Below are positions 48,040 to 58,929 of a stretch of DNA of 64,000 nucleotides, one piece after another. Under the pieces are notes generated by a model that saw only the letters and a program-made list of their open reading frames with translations, ran no database searches and was not told where the DNA came from. Where the stretch lies: NCBI GenBank assembly GCA_947034885.2, contig OX344753.2:2790001-2854000 (forward strand), read 5' to 3'. A program made the position numbers and the translations under genes. Each line of letters starts with the position of its first letter. Position 1 is the first letter of the stretch. The DNA is from Thuidium tamariscinum. Taxonomy: Eukaryota > Streptophyta > Bryopsida > Hypnales > Thuidiaceae.

Positions 48040-48881
48040 CAGAAATATTGTAGAAGATCTTCCCTTTCCACCCCAATTTCGAGGATGAAAAGTTGCATGA
48101 AGGAAAGATTCTGTCATTCAACAGACGCCAAATGTTCGTGGCGTCATTCAAAGGTTAACCCTCAAATGACGGGCCTATAAACACTAGTTTCAGGGCTCAC
48201 TGTCCGTCACTTAGTTTGTTGCCATTTTGTAACCAAATGTATATGAAAGTTTTTTATTTTATTTTTCAGAGATGAAACTACATGTCTTCTGTATTTCTCA
48301 AAAATTTCAGATTTTTTTGAGGGAAATTGTATTTTCTAGAATTTTTTGAAGAAAAACTGAAGAAAAAATCATATCAAATAGAAAATAATCTAAAAAAATT
48401 TGGAAATTTCACCATGTGTGAACATTACAATGAAAAACATCATGGTGTAAATTGATTTGTCGTGTACATCCATAATTAGAATGCAATGGACATTAAAAAT
48501 ACAGCCAAAGTTCAAACTGCAATAAAATATTCAATTTTTATGAATTTTTCCAAAAGGAGAAGAAACTAGAGTAGAGAACCTCTATTTCATGAGTTGGCTT
48601 CAAATTCAAAAAATATTGATTTCAAGGAGAAATTTTAGATTTACTCAATTTCTCAAAATGCACTAAAATGGCAAATTTTGCCATCTGTTTTCTCTAATTA
48701 CTTCTCAACTACATGAAAACAAACATTAGTTAGACTAAAAACTCAATTGAATACTCTTCATAACTCAACATGAAAGGTCATTTTTTTTAAATGGATGAAA
48801 AAACTAGTGTTTACCTCTTCTTATGACCGTGGATTGTCATCCAAACGCCACAAAATGGCCTTAGCAACAATCTTGGATTAA
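48040..48881 (-). repeat. Dispersed ~730-bp repeat, copy 3, with adjoining shared module
   Basis: The part at 48153-48881 is the reverse complement of 3341-4073. The adjoining 48040-48135 matches 3155-3250, including GCAACTTTTCATCCTCG and GGGAAGATCTTCTA. The outer terminus here reads GGTTAACCCTCAAATGACGG on the plus strand, the inverse of the left end of copy 1. Confidence 0.7.
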
Positions 48882-50209
48882 AGAAGGTTGTCTTTTTTAA
48901 GATTCAAAAATTACAGTGGATGAATGAGAAGTTAGTTGGATTAAACAATGCCTTGAAGCCCTATGTTCATTGTTTAGAATATGAACGTCAAAGCACTCTA
49001 GGATTAAGGTAGCCAACCTTTTTAAGATCACCCTTCATTTCTAGAGTTTAGGTTGTTCAATTTTCGAATATAGGAGGTGGGAGTAGCTAGTCCATTATGA
49101 TGCATTGTGAGCAGTTGATTTCCTTTGAATATTCTAACTAACCTATGGTTGAAATTATACATATCTATATAGTAAGAATTGGTTTTACAAAATCTTGACA
49201 AAAAAAATTTATAGTAATTTTATTTTGGGGCAAAAATTGAAAAAAAAGGTTTAAAATTCATCCTAAATCTACTTGTCTATAGGGGGTTTTTCTTTCCCCC
49301 CACCAAATTCAACAAAGAGCAATATTAAATCTCTTAAGTGGTCAAAAATGGATTGTAAGCTTCTAACTAGTAGAGACAAGCTAGTGAGCTTAGTTGTTGC
49401 TAAGGTAAACAAGCCTAATATTAGGTTCCTTGATTTGTAATCTCAATATCTTGAGGCTAATCCTGAGAGGGGCATATATTTTGCAGAGGTGTGTGCATGT
49501 TTCACAAATCAAATTCAAGTAGAATTATAATTTTTCAAATAAAATGATAATTTCTATCATTTCTAAAGTACTAGTCTATTCTAAACTACTAATTTGCTAG
49601 AGAGTGGGGTTATAAACGTCCTGCAAACAACCCCTAACTGCTTCTTTTTGTATGTAAGGTGAAACCACTTATATCCAATCACTTAAGCAATTTTTGAATA
49701 GACCATGAGGAATATGAAGCTATGCAATTTTTTCCTATGTAGAAAAATAGGAAATATTGGGATTGCAAATTATTCAAAAAATTTATTCCAAAGACTAAAA
49801 TTTCTATGATTTTTGGAAGCCAAAAAGTTCTTTGAATTCATAACCAATGTCTAAACTCTTTTAATTCCAATCATTCAAGAGACTATTTTCTTGATTGGTA
49901 CTTTCACACACTTTATGACACTTTGGAACATGTGTCATGACTTTGCATCGTATAGGTGGGATATAGGTTCTTAGTTGAAAATAGATGATTCTACCTTATA
50001 GCCCTTTAAATATTTATCAATTAAGCTTTATGATGTTATCTGATTTAAGCATCAATGCACTGATTTTATCATAATCTTGAAAAAATCTAAATAATAGGTT
50101 TGGATGCTTGAATAGATAGAATTGGGACCGAAAGCTAAGGATGGAATTATACAATGGATGGAATTAGGTTGAGAATTAGGTTTGTCTTAATCATGACATT
50201 AGCTATGCA

Positions 50210-50345
50210 AATAAGGGTGCATAGAATTTGTTTCATGGCATTCCAATTTACAACAATAAATATATTGAATTTTGAAGTTTTTGGATTAAAAATTTTATTT
50301 ATTTATTTATTTTATACTATAGAAAGGGCATAGGACATACTAATT
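50210..50345 (+). repeat. GGAAAGCCCTC dispersed repeat, degraded copy
   Basis: This copy retains GGGTGCATAGAATTTGTTTC, ATGGCATTCCAA and TTGAATTTTGAAGTTT in the family order, and has lost the GGAAAGCCC head. It is interrupted by a TTTA microsatellite. Confidence 0.5.
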
Positions 50346-50418
50346 TGTATATTAAATAAAGTTGTTTATTTGTTTTAGTGGGATTTGCAAAGCTATACCA
50401 CCCTCAATTAAACTCATT

Positions 50419-50590
50419 GTACCATCAAAAAGCCCTCAACAAGGAAAGGATGATGAACTTTGCTTCTTAGTATTCCAACTCACTATATAGTTTTTGTTTA
50501 ATTTTTAATTTTTTATAAATTTAAAAATTTAAAAATTATTTTTATTTTTATTTTGTTACATCTTTTGGCAGCAATACAAGGCATGTTAGT
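50419..50590 (+). repeat. GGAAAGCCCTC dispersed repeat, degraded copy
   Basis: Family blocks are visible as AAAAGCCCTCAACAAGGAAA, TATTCCAACTCACTATA and a terminal GGCAGCAATACAAGGCATGT, in the same order as copy 1. Confidence 0.5.
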
Positions 50591-51025
50591 TACAACTAAG
50601 CATGGTTATTATAATTAATTATAAATTACTTTTATTAGACTATATTTGTGATTGAAAAAGGATTAAAACTTTAGCATGATACTTGCATGTAGGGAATTCA
50701 ACCACATTGTAGTGTTTGAGAAGGATAAATCCTAAGACTATGCTAAATCCTTTGTCAATTTCAATCTTTGTTTTTTAGGTGATCTACCTTGCATTAATTC
50801 AAGAAGACAGTGAATCCCAACACATTACATTTAAAATGTTATTTATGAAGACAAATTTTTCAAAATTAACCATCAATGATAAATAATAAATTCATACATA
50901 GTAATGTTTACCCTAGGATTGAAAAAGGGGAGGGGATCAACCCACCCTAAATCCAAGGGCAAGCCCCGTAAGGATTAATTACCCCCCTAGCACTAAGAGG
51001 AGGCTAACGAACCCGTAATAATCAA

Positions 51026-51317
51026 TTGCCGTTGCCTAGTCGTCAAAGCTTAGCTGTCTGTTTGGTTGCCAAAGACTCGGCTCGCACCCCCACGACGACC
51101 TCCGCTCCTCTGCATCCCAGCCCTGCTCGCGTGCTTGCGCTCCCCTCGTCGTGCCTTGCGCTTCCCGTCCACCGCACCATCTCTCCGGCAACCTCCGCGT
51201 TCTCTTGACCCACCTCGGCCCCTCCCCGCCGCCCCAAACCTCGTGGCGAATGGTGCCCGGACGCCACCACTCGGCTTCGGGGTCGTAGCTGCCGGCCGTT
51301 GTGTTCTCTCGGTGCAG
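51026..51317 (+). promoter_or_regulatory. Probable 5' non-coding exon and promoter region of the 7TM gene
   Basis: A sharply GC-rich stretch ends in GGTGCAG|GTGAGC, an excellent splice donor at 51318. The open frames on both strands within it are mutually overlapping products of GC richness. I read it as the untranslated first exon of the downstream gene, spliced to an acceptor such as the one at 53043-53044. The start of transcription is not determined and intermediate exons may exist. Confidence 0.5.
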
Positions 51318-53114
51318 GTGAGCGTCCTGGCATACATTTGCCGCTGGAGTCGTTTCAAGTTTTATGTGGAGTTCGGCAGAGCTCAATTTTGGCTTTCGAT
51401 TCTGGAGAGGGGAGTGATTTTAGGTTAGGTTACGGTGGTTGTGTGAGTGGGGTTTTGGTTTCGGTTTGGTTGGACAGGGATTTCTTTTCCCTTGGCGAGG
51501 GTTCGGACGTGGCGGCGTCATGCCGCAGCTGGGTAAACACCAAGTGCCTGCACTTTTGGCGCATCTTTTTGGCACATTTGGGGGACGCGTTGGGGAAATT
51601 TTGAGTTCTTGGTAGGGATGGTGAATTGATTTAGGTCGTGACTTGATGCGTTTCGGTTTGGGGAGGTTTTGGTTTCGTGATTGATGAATGTTCACATGCG
51701 TTTAATGAAGGTTTGGCAACTTGAAAGGGATTTTCGTGTGACGATTTTGACCTGGGGTAGTGACGTTACCATTTTTTTCCCGGTTTCCGATCTGGTAAGG
51801 TTTGGCTGTCCGCGTTTGATGCGGAGGGCACGACCTTGTGACTCAATTTGGGGACTGAGGATTTGATGTTAGCAGAAGTAGCGAAGCTCAGATCTGTACT
51901 CCGCATTCTATAGTTTAAGTTCAAGTAAATCTTCGGATGTTTCCGCATGGTGCTGAAAGTGGATCTTTTCTGAGTTATTTTGTTGAGGTCTACCTAGTCT
52001 TCGACGCATAGTAGCGTTAACGATTTTCCGGATTTGCTAGCTGTTTCCCTTTAGTGAAGTGGAAAATGGAGCTTTCTGTGTTCAATTTGTTTATGTGACA
52101 CCTACTGTCAAGCTTTTTGACTTTCCACGCCTCATAGATCCTTGTCATGGACTGCTTACACGGCTCCAGAGGATCGCGTCTTACAGCATCTCTGCACTAG
52201 GTTACGGACACAGATTCCTGTAAGCAGTCGAGCTACAACTTGATTTTGGGCGGCTATGCAGTCGGAATCAATCTGTTGTTCGAAGCCATGTATATTTTGT
52301 AGTAAGTGTTGGTCTGTTTGATCATTCTCATGTTTGCATCGGTCTCTCAGGTTGCGCATTTGTCGAGCTTGCACACAATTACGTGATAGTTTCGCAGACA
52401 TGCTTCCAGTTATTTCGTTATATACTCCCATGTTCTGAAATGTGCTGATTTGAAGTTGTGTGCGCAGGTACTTTTGAAGTCAGAGTTTATCTTGAAGGAG
52501 GATATGGTCGCAAACATGTGGATCTTTTCTACTGATTTTGTTCGCAACTAGCGTTTCCCGGGTTTCACCAGCTGCAAGCGGGAATTTGAGGAGTCGACGT
52601 CTGACCTTTTGACTCTGGAGGGAATATTACTTGTCATGGGAGTGGCAGTTGATATTGCGTTCGACCTTATTGACGACGAAAGGGCTGCATCAAGTATTTG
52701 ATAGTGTAGAAGGATGCAGGTTGGACTGCTTGGAACAAAGCGGTGTTTAGAAGGCAGGGGCGTTTGGAGTATGATTTGGATAGAAGGTGGTGCCACAGGG
52801 GGCACAAGCATTCATCTCTGGTAGGACTCAACAGAGGTAGCTTTTTGAGCAGATGGGGATTATTTGACCGTTTTTACTCAACAGCATTTTGCAACAGCAT
52901 TTTAAATTTGACTGGAGTTCGTTCTCTTCTGGCTTATCGAGCCCTTCAATAGCTTTGTCGCTGGATTCGGAGCGTGAAACAGGTTGTCCTCTCAAGGGTC
53001 TAGCTTTTATAGGTTAAAGCGTTTATTTTGCTCATGGAAAACAGGTGAAGAGTATTCCAAGTCTTCAATGTTGGAAAGGTACACTGATGCACCGAGAAGA
53101 GTGGAGGTTGGGTG

Positions 53115-54881
53115 ATGCCCCTGACCAGTTCAGCCGCGGATGTGCTTGGTGTTGCGACCCTGGTTCTGGTCCTCCTGCTCATCTGTGCAGGACTAGGATG
53201 TATTGCTTACGTCCTTTATTTTCGGCGCCGGATTCAGAAGGAACGTCTACCAGCATTACAGGTTCTTCTCTACGGCATATTACTCATATTTCCATATCTA
53301 CGGATTTTTCCTCTTGAATGCCTTTGTGATGGTAGTTGAATGTGATTTTTGGGAGATCAGTATGGATCTGTGGAGAAATCATTTTGGGTACAAGAGCAAA
53401 TCTTTTGAGATTAAGTTCTTATTACTATAAATGAAGTTCTAATGTAATTGTAAGTGGGAGGTTGTAGATCACTGTATGTGACATTAGACAACTCCGTTTC
53501 CACGCCATGTACATCTGACCAAATTATGCTTATACCTCTTGCTAATTAATTCATCGCAGGGGTTGAATAGGTGAGTTTCTGTTGGTAACAAGAGCCAGGA
53601 TTGGAGACGGGTCAAGTCCTCCTCAGTTTTAGTATCTTCTGCCGTGTATCTTCTTTTGAAGTTTTCAGTAGCAGTCTTTATGTGGTGGCAACTGGGTGCT
53701 CTAGATTGACGCAAAATGCTCAGAAGCAATACTTACCTAGTATTATTTGATTTCAGGACTTCAATGCACTATGGGTAGTTCGCATTATCCTCATAGTGCT
53801 CGCGGTATTATGGAGTCTAGTCGAGCTCTTGCGCCTCCCTCTACTCCGGCAGCCGAACTGGATATTCCATTCATGGAGCTTCCGAGCGCAAGCCAACGTA
53901 TGCCGGTTCTATATCCTTTCGTCCCTGGGTTTTTTGGAGCCGTGCTTCTTCCTCACTGCACTTTTCCTGGTGCATGGCTCCCTACGCAAGGTGCCATTCA
54001 CACCTCGAAGAGCGTGGAATGGCAAAGTGGTGGCTCTCATTCTCATCTGCTGTCTCCCGGTGTTCCTGTTTCAACTTTTCTTTGTTGTCATTAGCCCAAA
54101 CATCGAGTTCAAGAAGAGCAGCGGCGGTGTCTACAATTTAGAGAATGAGGGCTATGGTGGCAAAGTTCCGTATTACTTCACGCAGGCATTTGTGAACGTG
54201 ACAATCGATTCCAGGGAGGTTGCTGTGTGTTGTTACCCTTTCCTGAGCACTCTGGTGTTAGCTTCCTTTGGTATACTGTACTCCGCCTACTTTCTCATAC
54301 TCGGATGGAGGGTGGTGAGGGTCGTCATCAACAGATATCTACAGAGGAGGTTATATGGTCTTCTGGGAGCACTGCTGCTCCTGCTGCCTCTGCACGTGCT
54401 ATTCCTGGGGTTGTCGGTTCTTTCGAAGCCGACGCGCGTCCCCTTCGAGTTGCTGAGCTTCTTTGCATTCATCATGGTGTTGCTTTGTACCACGGTTGGC
54501 GAGGGTATCCTCGTCATCCGGCCCATTGCGGACGCCTTGGCAGTGGGGTGGGTGGTGTATGCTGCGTCGGAATCGGGCCGGAATACTGACGCACCTGGAG
54601 AAGGTCTTGTTTCCTTGTCTGTGTTCGGAAGCGATGATGACGAAGCTGCTTTAGTCGGGAGCCGGGCTCTCTTCGCTAAATCCCAGTCTCGAAATCGAAG
54701 TCGTGATGCCGAAGACAGTGAATTTGGCTCTGCGAGGAGGAGCTTCTTAAGGCCAACTGGGAGTTTCTCGGATCACAATGGGATTCCTTTCTTCAATCCA
54801 GACTCTCCTGCACTTCCTGGAAAGCCACTGATCGCTCATCACCACCACCAAAATCAACAACCGTTCTACCCCTTCTTGTAG
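53115..54881 (+). CDS. Seven-transmembrane protein, plant candidate GPCR family (CAND2/CAND8-like)
   Basis: Two coding exons, 53115-53261 and 53757-54881, join at CAG|GTTCTT and TTTCAG|GAC in phase 0, giving 423 residues. Hydrophobic segments at about 10-36, 55-74, 99-122, 140-163, 208-235, 248-271 and 279-302 make seven membrane spans. They are followed by a roughly 120-residue hydrophilic tail rich in Ser, Arg and acidic residues and ending in a His-rich stretch. The junction text (YFRRRIQKERLPALQ / DFNALWVVRI) and the LVELLRLP and FLEPCFFLTALFLVHG segments recall the Arabidopsis CAND2 and CAND8 proteins, proposed as heterotrimeric G-protein-coupled receptors. That assignment is from memory, and ligand or signalling role is not shown by sequence. 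The ATG at 53115 gives a normal first span. Upstream ATGs may regulate translation. Confidence 0.85.
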
Positions 54882-55281
54882 GATGGTGGTGGTGATGCAG
54901 TGTAGTAGACCTGTCCAATGTACAATCTTCTACAGTTAATGCAAGACGCTCAACGCTCTTTCATTTTGTCCAAGCGGAAGTGTGAGTTCATTGGACTCGT
55001 TTGTAAAGTATATGTCCTGGTTACGAGCCTGAGGATGGAAAGCCTGAGGACAAGTGTACTCAAGTAAAGCACAGCATTTGATATTGAGTTTTTCTCTGCC
55101 GCATTTCTGGTTTCTTTATCAAACTCATGATTTGCGTCATCTGAAGTCCTGCTCGGTACTGTCCACGTTGCGTTGAGGACGGCTCTCTGGTTTGCATACT
55201 TCTTTGCAGTGAATGGGGCGTTCCTTTCGAAGTAAAATTATGCAATGTCAACCCTGTTTCCTTCCCCTTATCTGTTGTTTC
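54882..55281. other. 3' flank of the 7TM gene
   Basis: It holds the 3' untranslated region by position. No separate gene or recognisable polyadenylation signal stands out. Confidence 0.4.
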
Positions 55282-55498
55282 CTACACCGAATAGTAAAAT
55301 TAGGTTACCCCTTACTAATTTCTGGACATTCCCCATTGTGTAAATATTTTTTCTCATTGTACAAGAATACACTACTTTGAATTAGTTATTGGTGTAGTTA
55401 GAACTCATGAACATCCATGTGTACAAATGGAAGTATTCAATGGCTTACAGAGTAACTTTCTTGGGATAAGGTAACCTAATTACACTATTTAGTGTAAG
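55282..55498. mobile_element. MITE-like element with ~33-bp terminal inverted repeats
   Basis: The left end CTACACCGAATAGTAAAATT and the right end in reverse complement CTTACACTAAATAGTGTAAT align with small differences and continue together through AGGTTACC. The element is 217 bp, AT-rich and non-coding. The target duplication was not determined. Confidence 0.65.
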
Positions 55499-56079
55499 TT
55501 GTTGATACAAAGATCTTCAATACCCCTCCCTCAATACAATCTATATAAAGATTTTGACAAAGGTTCTTGCACATACACCACATAAGGATTGATTCATTTC
55601 TTAATATGGAAGTATATAGGTCACATTAACTCATGAAAGCCCAAGGTCTTTTCAAAGTTTAAAGACATTATTACTTTTGAAGTGGTATGGATCTAAATAT
55701 CATTGAAGTAGAGAAACCTTAATGACATAATCTTGTAGTGTACATGTTCTAAATGACATGAATCAAATTTGGAATCATTTAGTTGTATAGTTGCAAGATT
55801 ATAATGTTATAGTGGTGAAAAAGGACGTTGAAATTTTCTAGAAATAGGAATATCAAAAAGGAGGTGAAATTTGATATTTGAACCTATTCAAATGAAAAAA
55901 CTTTAGACTATAAAGTGATTGAAATCCAACATACAAACACATTGGTGTAGAAAAATATCATTCAATTGCGTCTACATAATGGCTTTAAAATGTCATAATT
56001 GATAGCAAGAAAAGTTGCAAAAAACATATGTAAGACTAAACCTCCTACTAAAATGCTTCTTAAACACTCCCAACTTCTT
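55499..56079. other. AT-rich gene-free stretch
   Basis: Nothing recognisable was seen. Confidence 0.4.
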
Positions 56080-56530
56080 AGATTGATATGAAATTTTAGC
56101 CATACAAACTACAATAGTATGTGCAACTTTTCTAAATTTTTTTATTTGAAACAAACATTGTATGAAGAAGAAACAAGCTACCCAAGTTCATTGTAATCCA
56201 AAAATGTTTGGGTTTTGAACTTTGAATTTTCCACATTCAAACAACTTGGATTGACATGAAAATTCTAATATAATATCTAGACTTCTAAAGGAATATAAAC
56301 CAACAAGTTTTATTGAAAACAAACATTGGATAGAGATACAAGCCTTTGAGAACTAAACTTGTGAACTTTGATTGGCTTTCAAAAAATTGGTACATCTTGG
56401 ATGAGATCTTGGATTGATTAAAAAAAATTTACAATACAAACTAAAAGAAAGAGCACAAATCTAACAAGAATTCTTTTATTGAATTTGGACATTGGATGCA
56501 AAAGTTATATCCAATATACTAATTAAATAG
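56080..56530. repeat. Three-copy degenerate tandem repeat, ~160 bp period
   Basis: Each copy carries a GATTGACATGAAAATT-like block, an AATACAAACTA-like block, then TTTTATTGAAAACAAACATTGGAT followed by a segment like ACAAGCTACC. Copies start near 56080, 56236 and 56396. Divergence is high and no frame is shared. Confidence 0.5.
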
Positions 56531-56846
56531 TGAAATTAGGTTGTCTCATCCCCCAAAAGTTATTCTACAAGCTACCAGAGTCAATAAATATTTGTACATA
56601 TAGAGGTTCATGAATTCCAACTACATTGATAACTAATTCAAGTGTAGTCCCATTAGTCTTGTATTATAACAATAAACAATTATGTAGTATGGAATGTCAA
56701 GGAATTAGTGAAGGGAAATTTGATTTCTAATATAGAATCATAGGAGAGAACCATCGACACATTTTTTTAAGATAGTTTTTTTTGTGTGTTACATTGACAT
56801 CTTGTGGATTGTGCATCCTATAGTTGTATGCTTGATAGTTGCTTGA

Positions 56847-57014
56847 TACTGTCGGAAAGCCCTCAGTAAAGAGGGATGCATAGGTTTTGTTTCGTGGTGT
56901 TCTCACGTATAGTGTGTAAATCTTATTAAATTTCAAATTTTTTATGACTTAAAAAGTTAGAAAATGTTTTTTACTTTAATTTTGGCTATGGCAACGATAC
57001 AAGACACACTACTA
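56847..57014 (+). repeat. GGAAAGCCCTC dispersed repeat, copy
   Basis: Family blocks GTCGGAAAGCCCTCAGTAAA, TTTCGTGGTGTTCTCACGTA and GGCAACGATACAAGACACAC appear in the standard order and orientation of copy 1. Confidence 0.7.
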
Positions 57015-58929
57015 TAGTGAGGTGGTAAACCTTCTTTCTATTATGGTCAATCAATAGTTTTTTTCCATACACTTTTCTTTCTTTAATGTACCAAGTCTAC
57101 ACATTTCAAGGGGTTTTGATGACCACAAATGAACATTTTTTTTCAACTTCAAAAATTTGTAGCTACTCCCACAAAACTCCAAATAATATGAAATGACTTG
57201 GGTTAGATGCCTATTCTACTTGTCTTTCAAGGAAAATTTACTGAAAAATATTTCAAGATGTTTTACCTCCCTTTAGATGGTTGGTTTATGGACCTCCTAC
57301 CATAGTGATGTTGTCCACTTGCAAACTTTGTTGTTGCATTCACTCGACAACAAGAGCAGTAAGTTAATTTGCCAGCTATATGCCCGTGTGATTTGGAACA
57401 AATAACAGAATAGCCGAGTTGAATCCTCTAACATAGTTTACACAGCCAGATATCAGAAATTGAGCTGGTTTTCCTTTCTCTAATAACACTAAGGGAGAAA
57501 CACCCATTTTCGTCCCTGTACCTATTCTTGGACCCTAGAATATCACTAAATCTGTCCATAAGTGTTCATTAAAGTGTCTGACAAATGTTTAATTCTAATT
57601 TACTAATGCAGTTGTAAGACACATGTATAATTTTCATTCACTGACAACTGATTTCAACAGAGTTCAGTTTAGGGTACACCCATAGGACGGTTCCAGTGGT
57701 CTAGGGAGCCAACAATTTGAAAATTTATAGAAATTACATACTGATTCCGAAGATTTTAATTTTTTTTTAATATTCATGATTTTCACTCGCTACTACTAGA
57801 AAAATATCATTTTTAGAAAAAGATGCTTCCAACTATGCTGAATTCCTTATTTGGACGGTTTTGGGTGTTTCCAATAAACTGCAAATCCCATTGCATTTCA
57901 TTGCTTGAAATAGCAGCAAAAAGTGGGGGTGAATGGGAAAAAAAAATATCAGAAATGCCAAACGTGGGGCCGACTTTAGATCAATGTTTTCATATTCAGC
58001 GAGGAGTAATGCAAGTCCGAATCTCCGAAATAAGAAAACGATGGGGTTTGCCGTAGTGAATCAACTGCTCCAGATGATTCCACAGATATCTCAGACAGCT
58101 TTTCTCGTGCTGATCCATGTATGAGAAAATTGACAGCTTGAAAATCACATGGATCCAAGCGACTTAGGTCATGCAAGTTACGAAACTCTCTTCATCAATC
58201 ATTTTGAATGAAGACCTTAGTCTACTTCACACATTTGCTAGACGAAAGATCAGTCATTTGACCACGAAGACTCGCAGTTCCTGAATTCAATATTGCATAT
58301 CAATCAAGGCTACTGATCTAGTTTAAAAAAGAGGATTATGTCCGAAAATCAACTCAGGCCCAGTGGCTTCCGGTTTGATCGGTTAACTAATACGTGATTC
58401 AAAATTGCATTGCTGACCCTACAGACCGCTCATAGTTCCCGAAATTCTCATTTACATAACCGTATCTAGAGACCTGAATTCCCCTGAAGGGAACTGTGGC
58501 ATGTGCCTCAGCTTTGATGAACTTTTGATGGAAAGTCAGTTCCGTCATGTCGGCAGGATTCAAAACGACACAATTGTGACATTCATGAAACTCTACGAAC
58601 TAGTCTAAAACTGCTAATATAATATTACTTTAGGTTTCACAATCCCCACCTTGAACACTGCCAACCTCGTGAATGTCCACCATTACTATCAAATTGACGT
58701 AACTTTGGGAATTGAATAGAACTCGGGAACCATTGAAACCGCCAACGTTAACGTTTTCTTCGAATGCATTGCAGTCGTGACCAGATCGATCCGCAATATA
58801 TACTTTCTTCTAATGCAATGCAGTAGTTGGAAGGGGTGAAAGAGAATAGACTTATGGGATCGCGGACTTGGTCGTGAGATGATGGATCTTGAGGACTACC
58901 TTAAGAATTCGTGGATTCCGCAGCAGAGG
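57015..58929. other. Intergenic stretch downstream of methionine gamma-lyase
   Basis: The first half is AT-rich. From about 57800 the composition rises, consistent with the 3' region of the minus-strand gene ending at 58930. Short open frames near 57823-58176 have no recognisable character. Confidence 0.45.

Larger units (their letters stand above)
48882..51025. other. AT-rich gene-free stretch with repeat fragments
   Basis: No gene was recognised. It holds two degraded copies of the GGAAAGCCCTC family (50210-50345 and 50419-50590) and a short (TTTA)n run near 50295-50312. Confidence 0.5.

Noticed and set aside
51036..51604. Overlapping 90-120-codon frames on both strands at 51.0-51.6 kb
   Set aside because: All frames are open because the stretch is GC-rich and low in stops. 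A strong splice donor at 51318 fits an untranslated first exon better.
57787..57835. CTACTAGAAAAATATC near 57.8 kb as a CACTA-type end
   Set aside because: I found no inverted partner end or duplicated triplet within the neighbouring kilobases.
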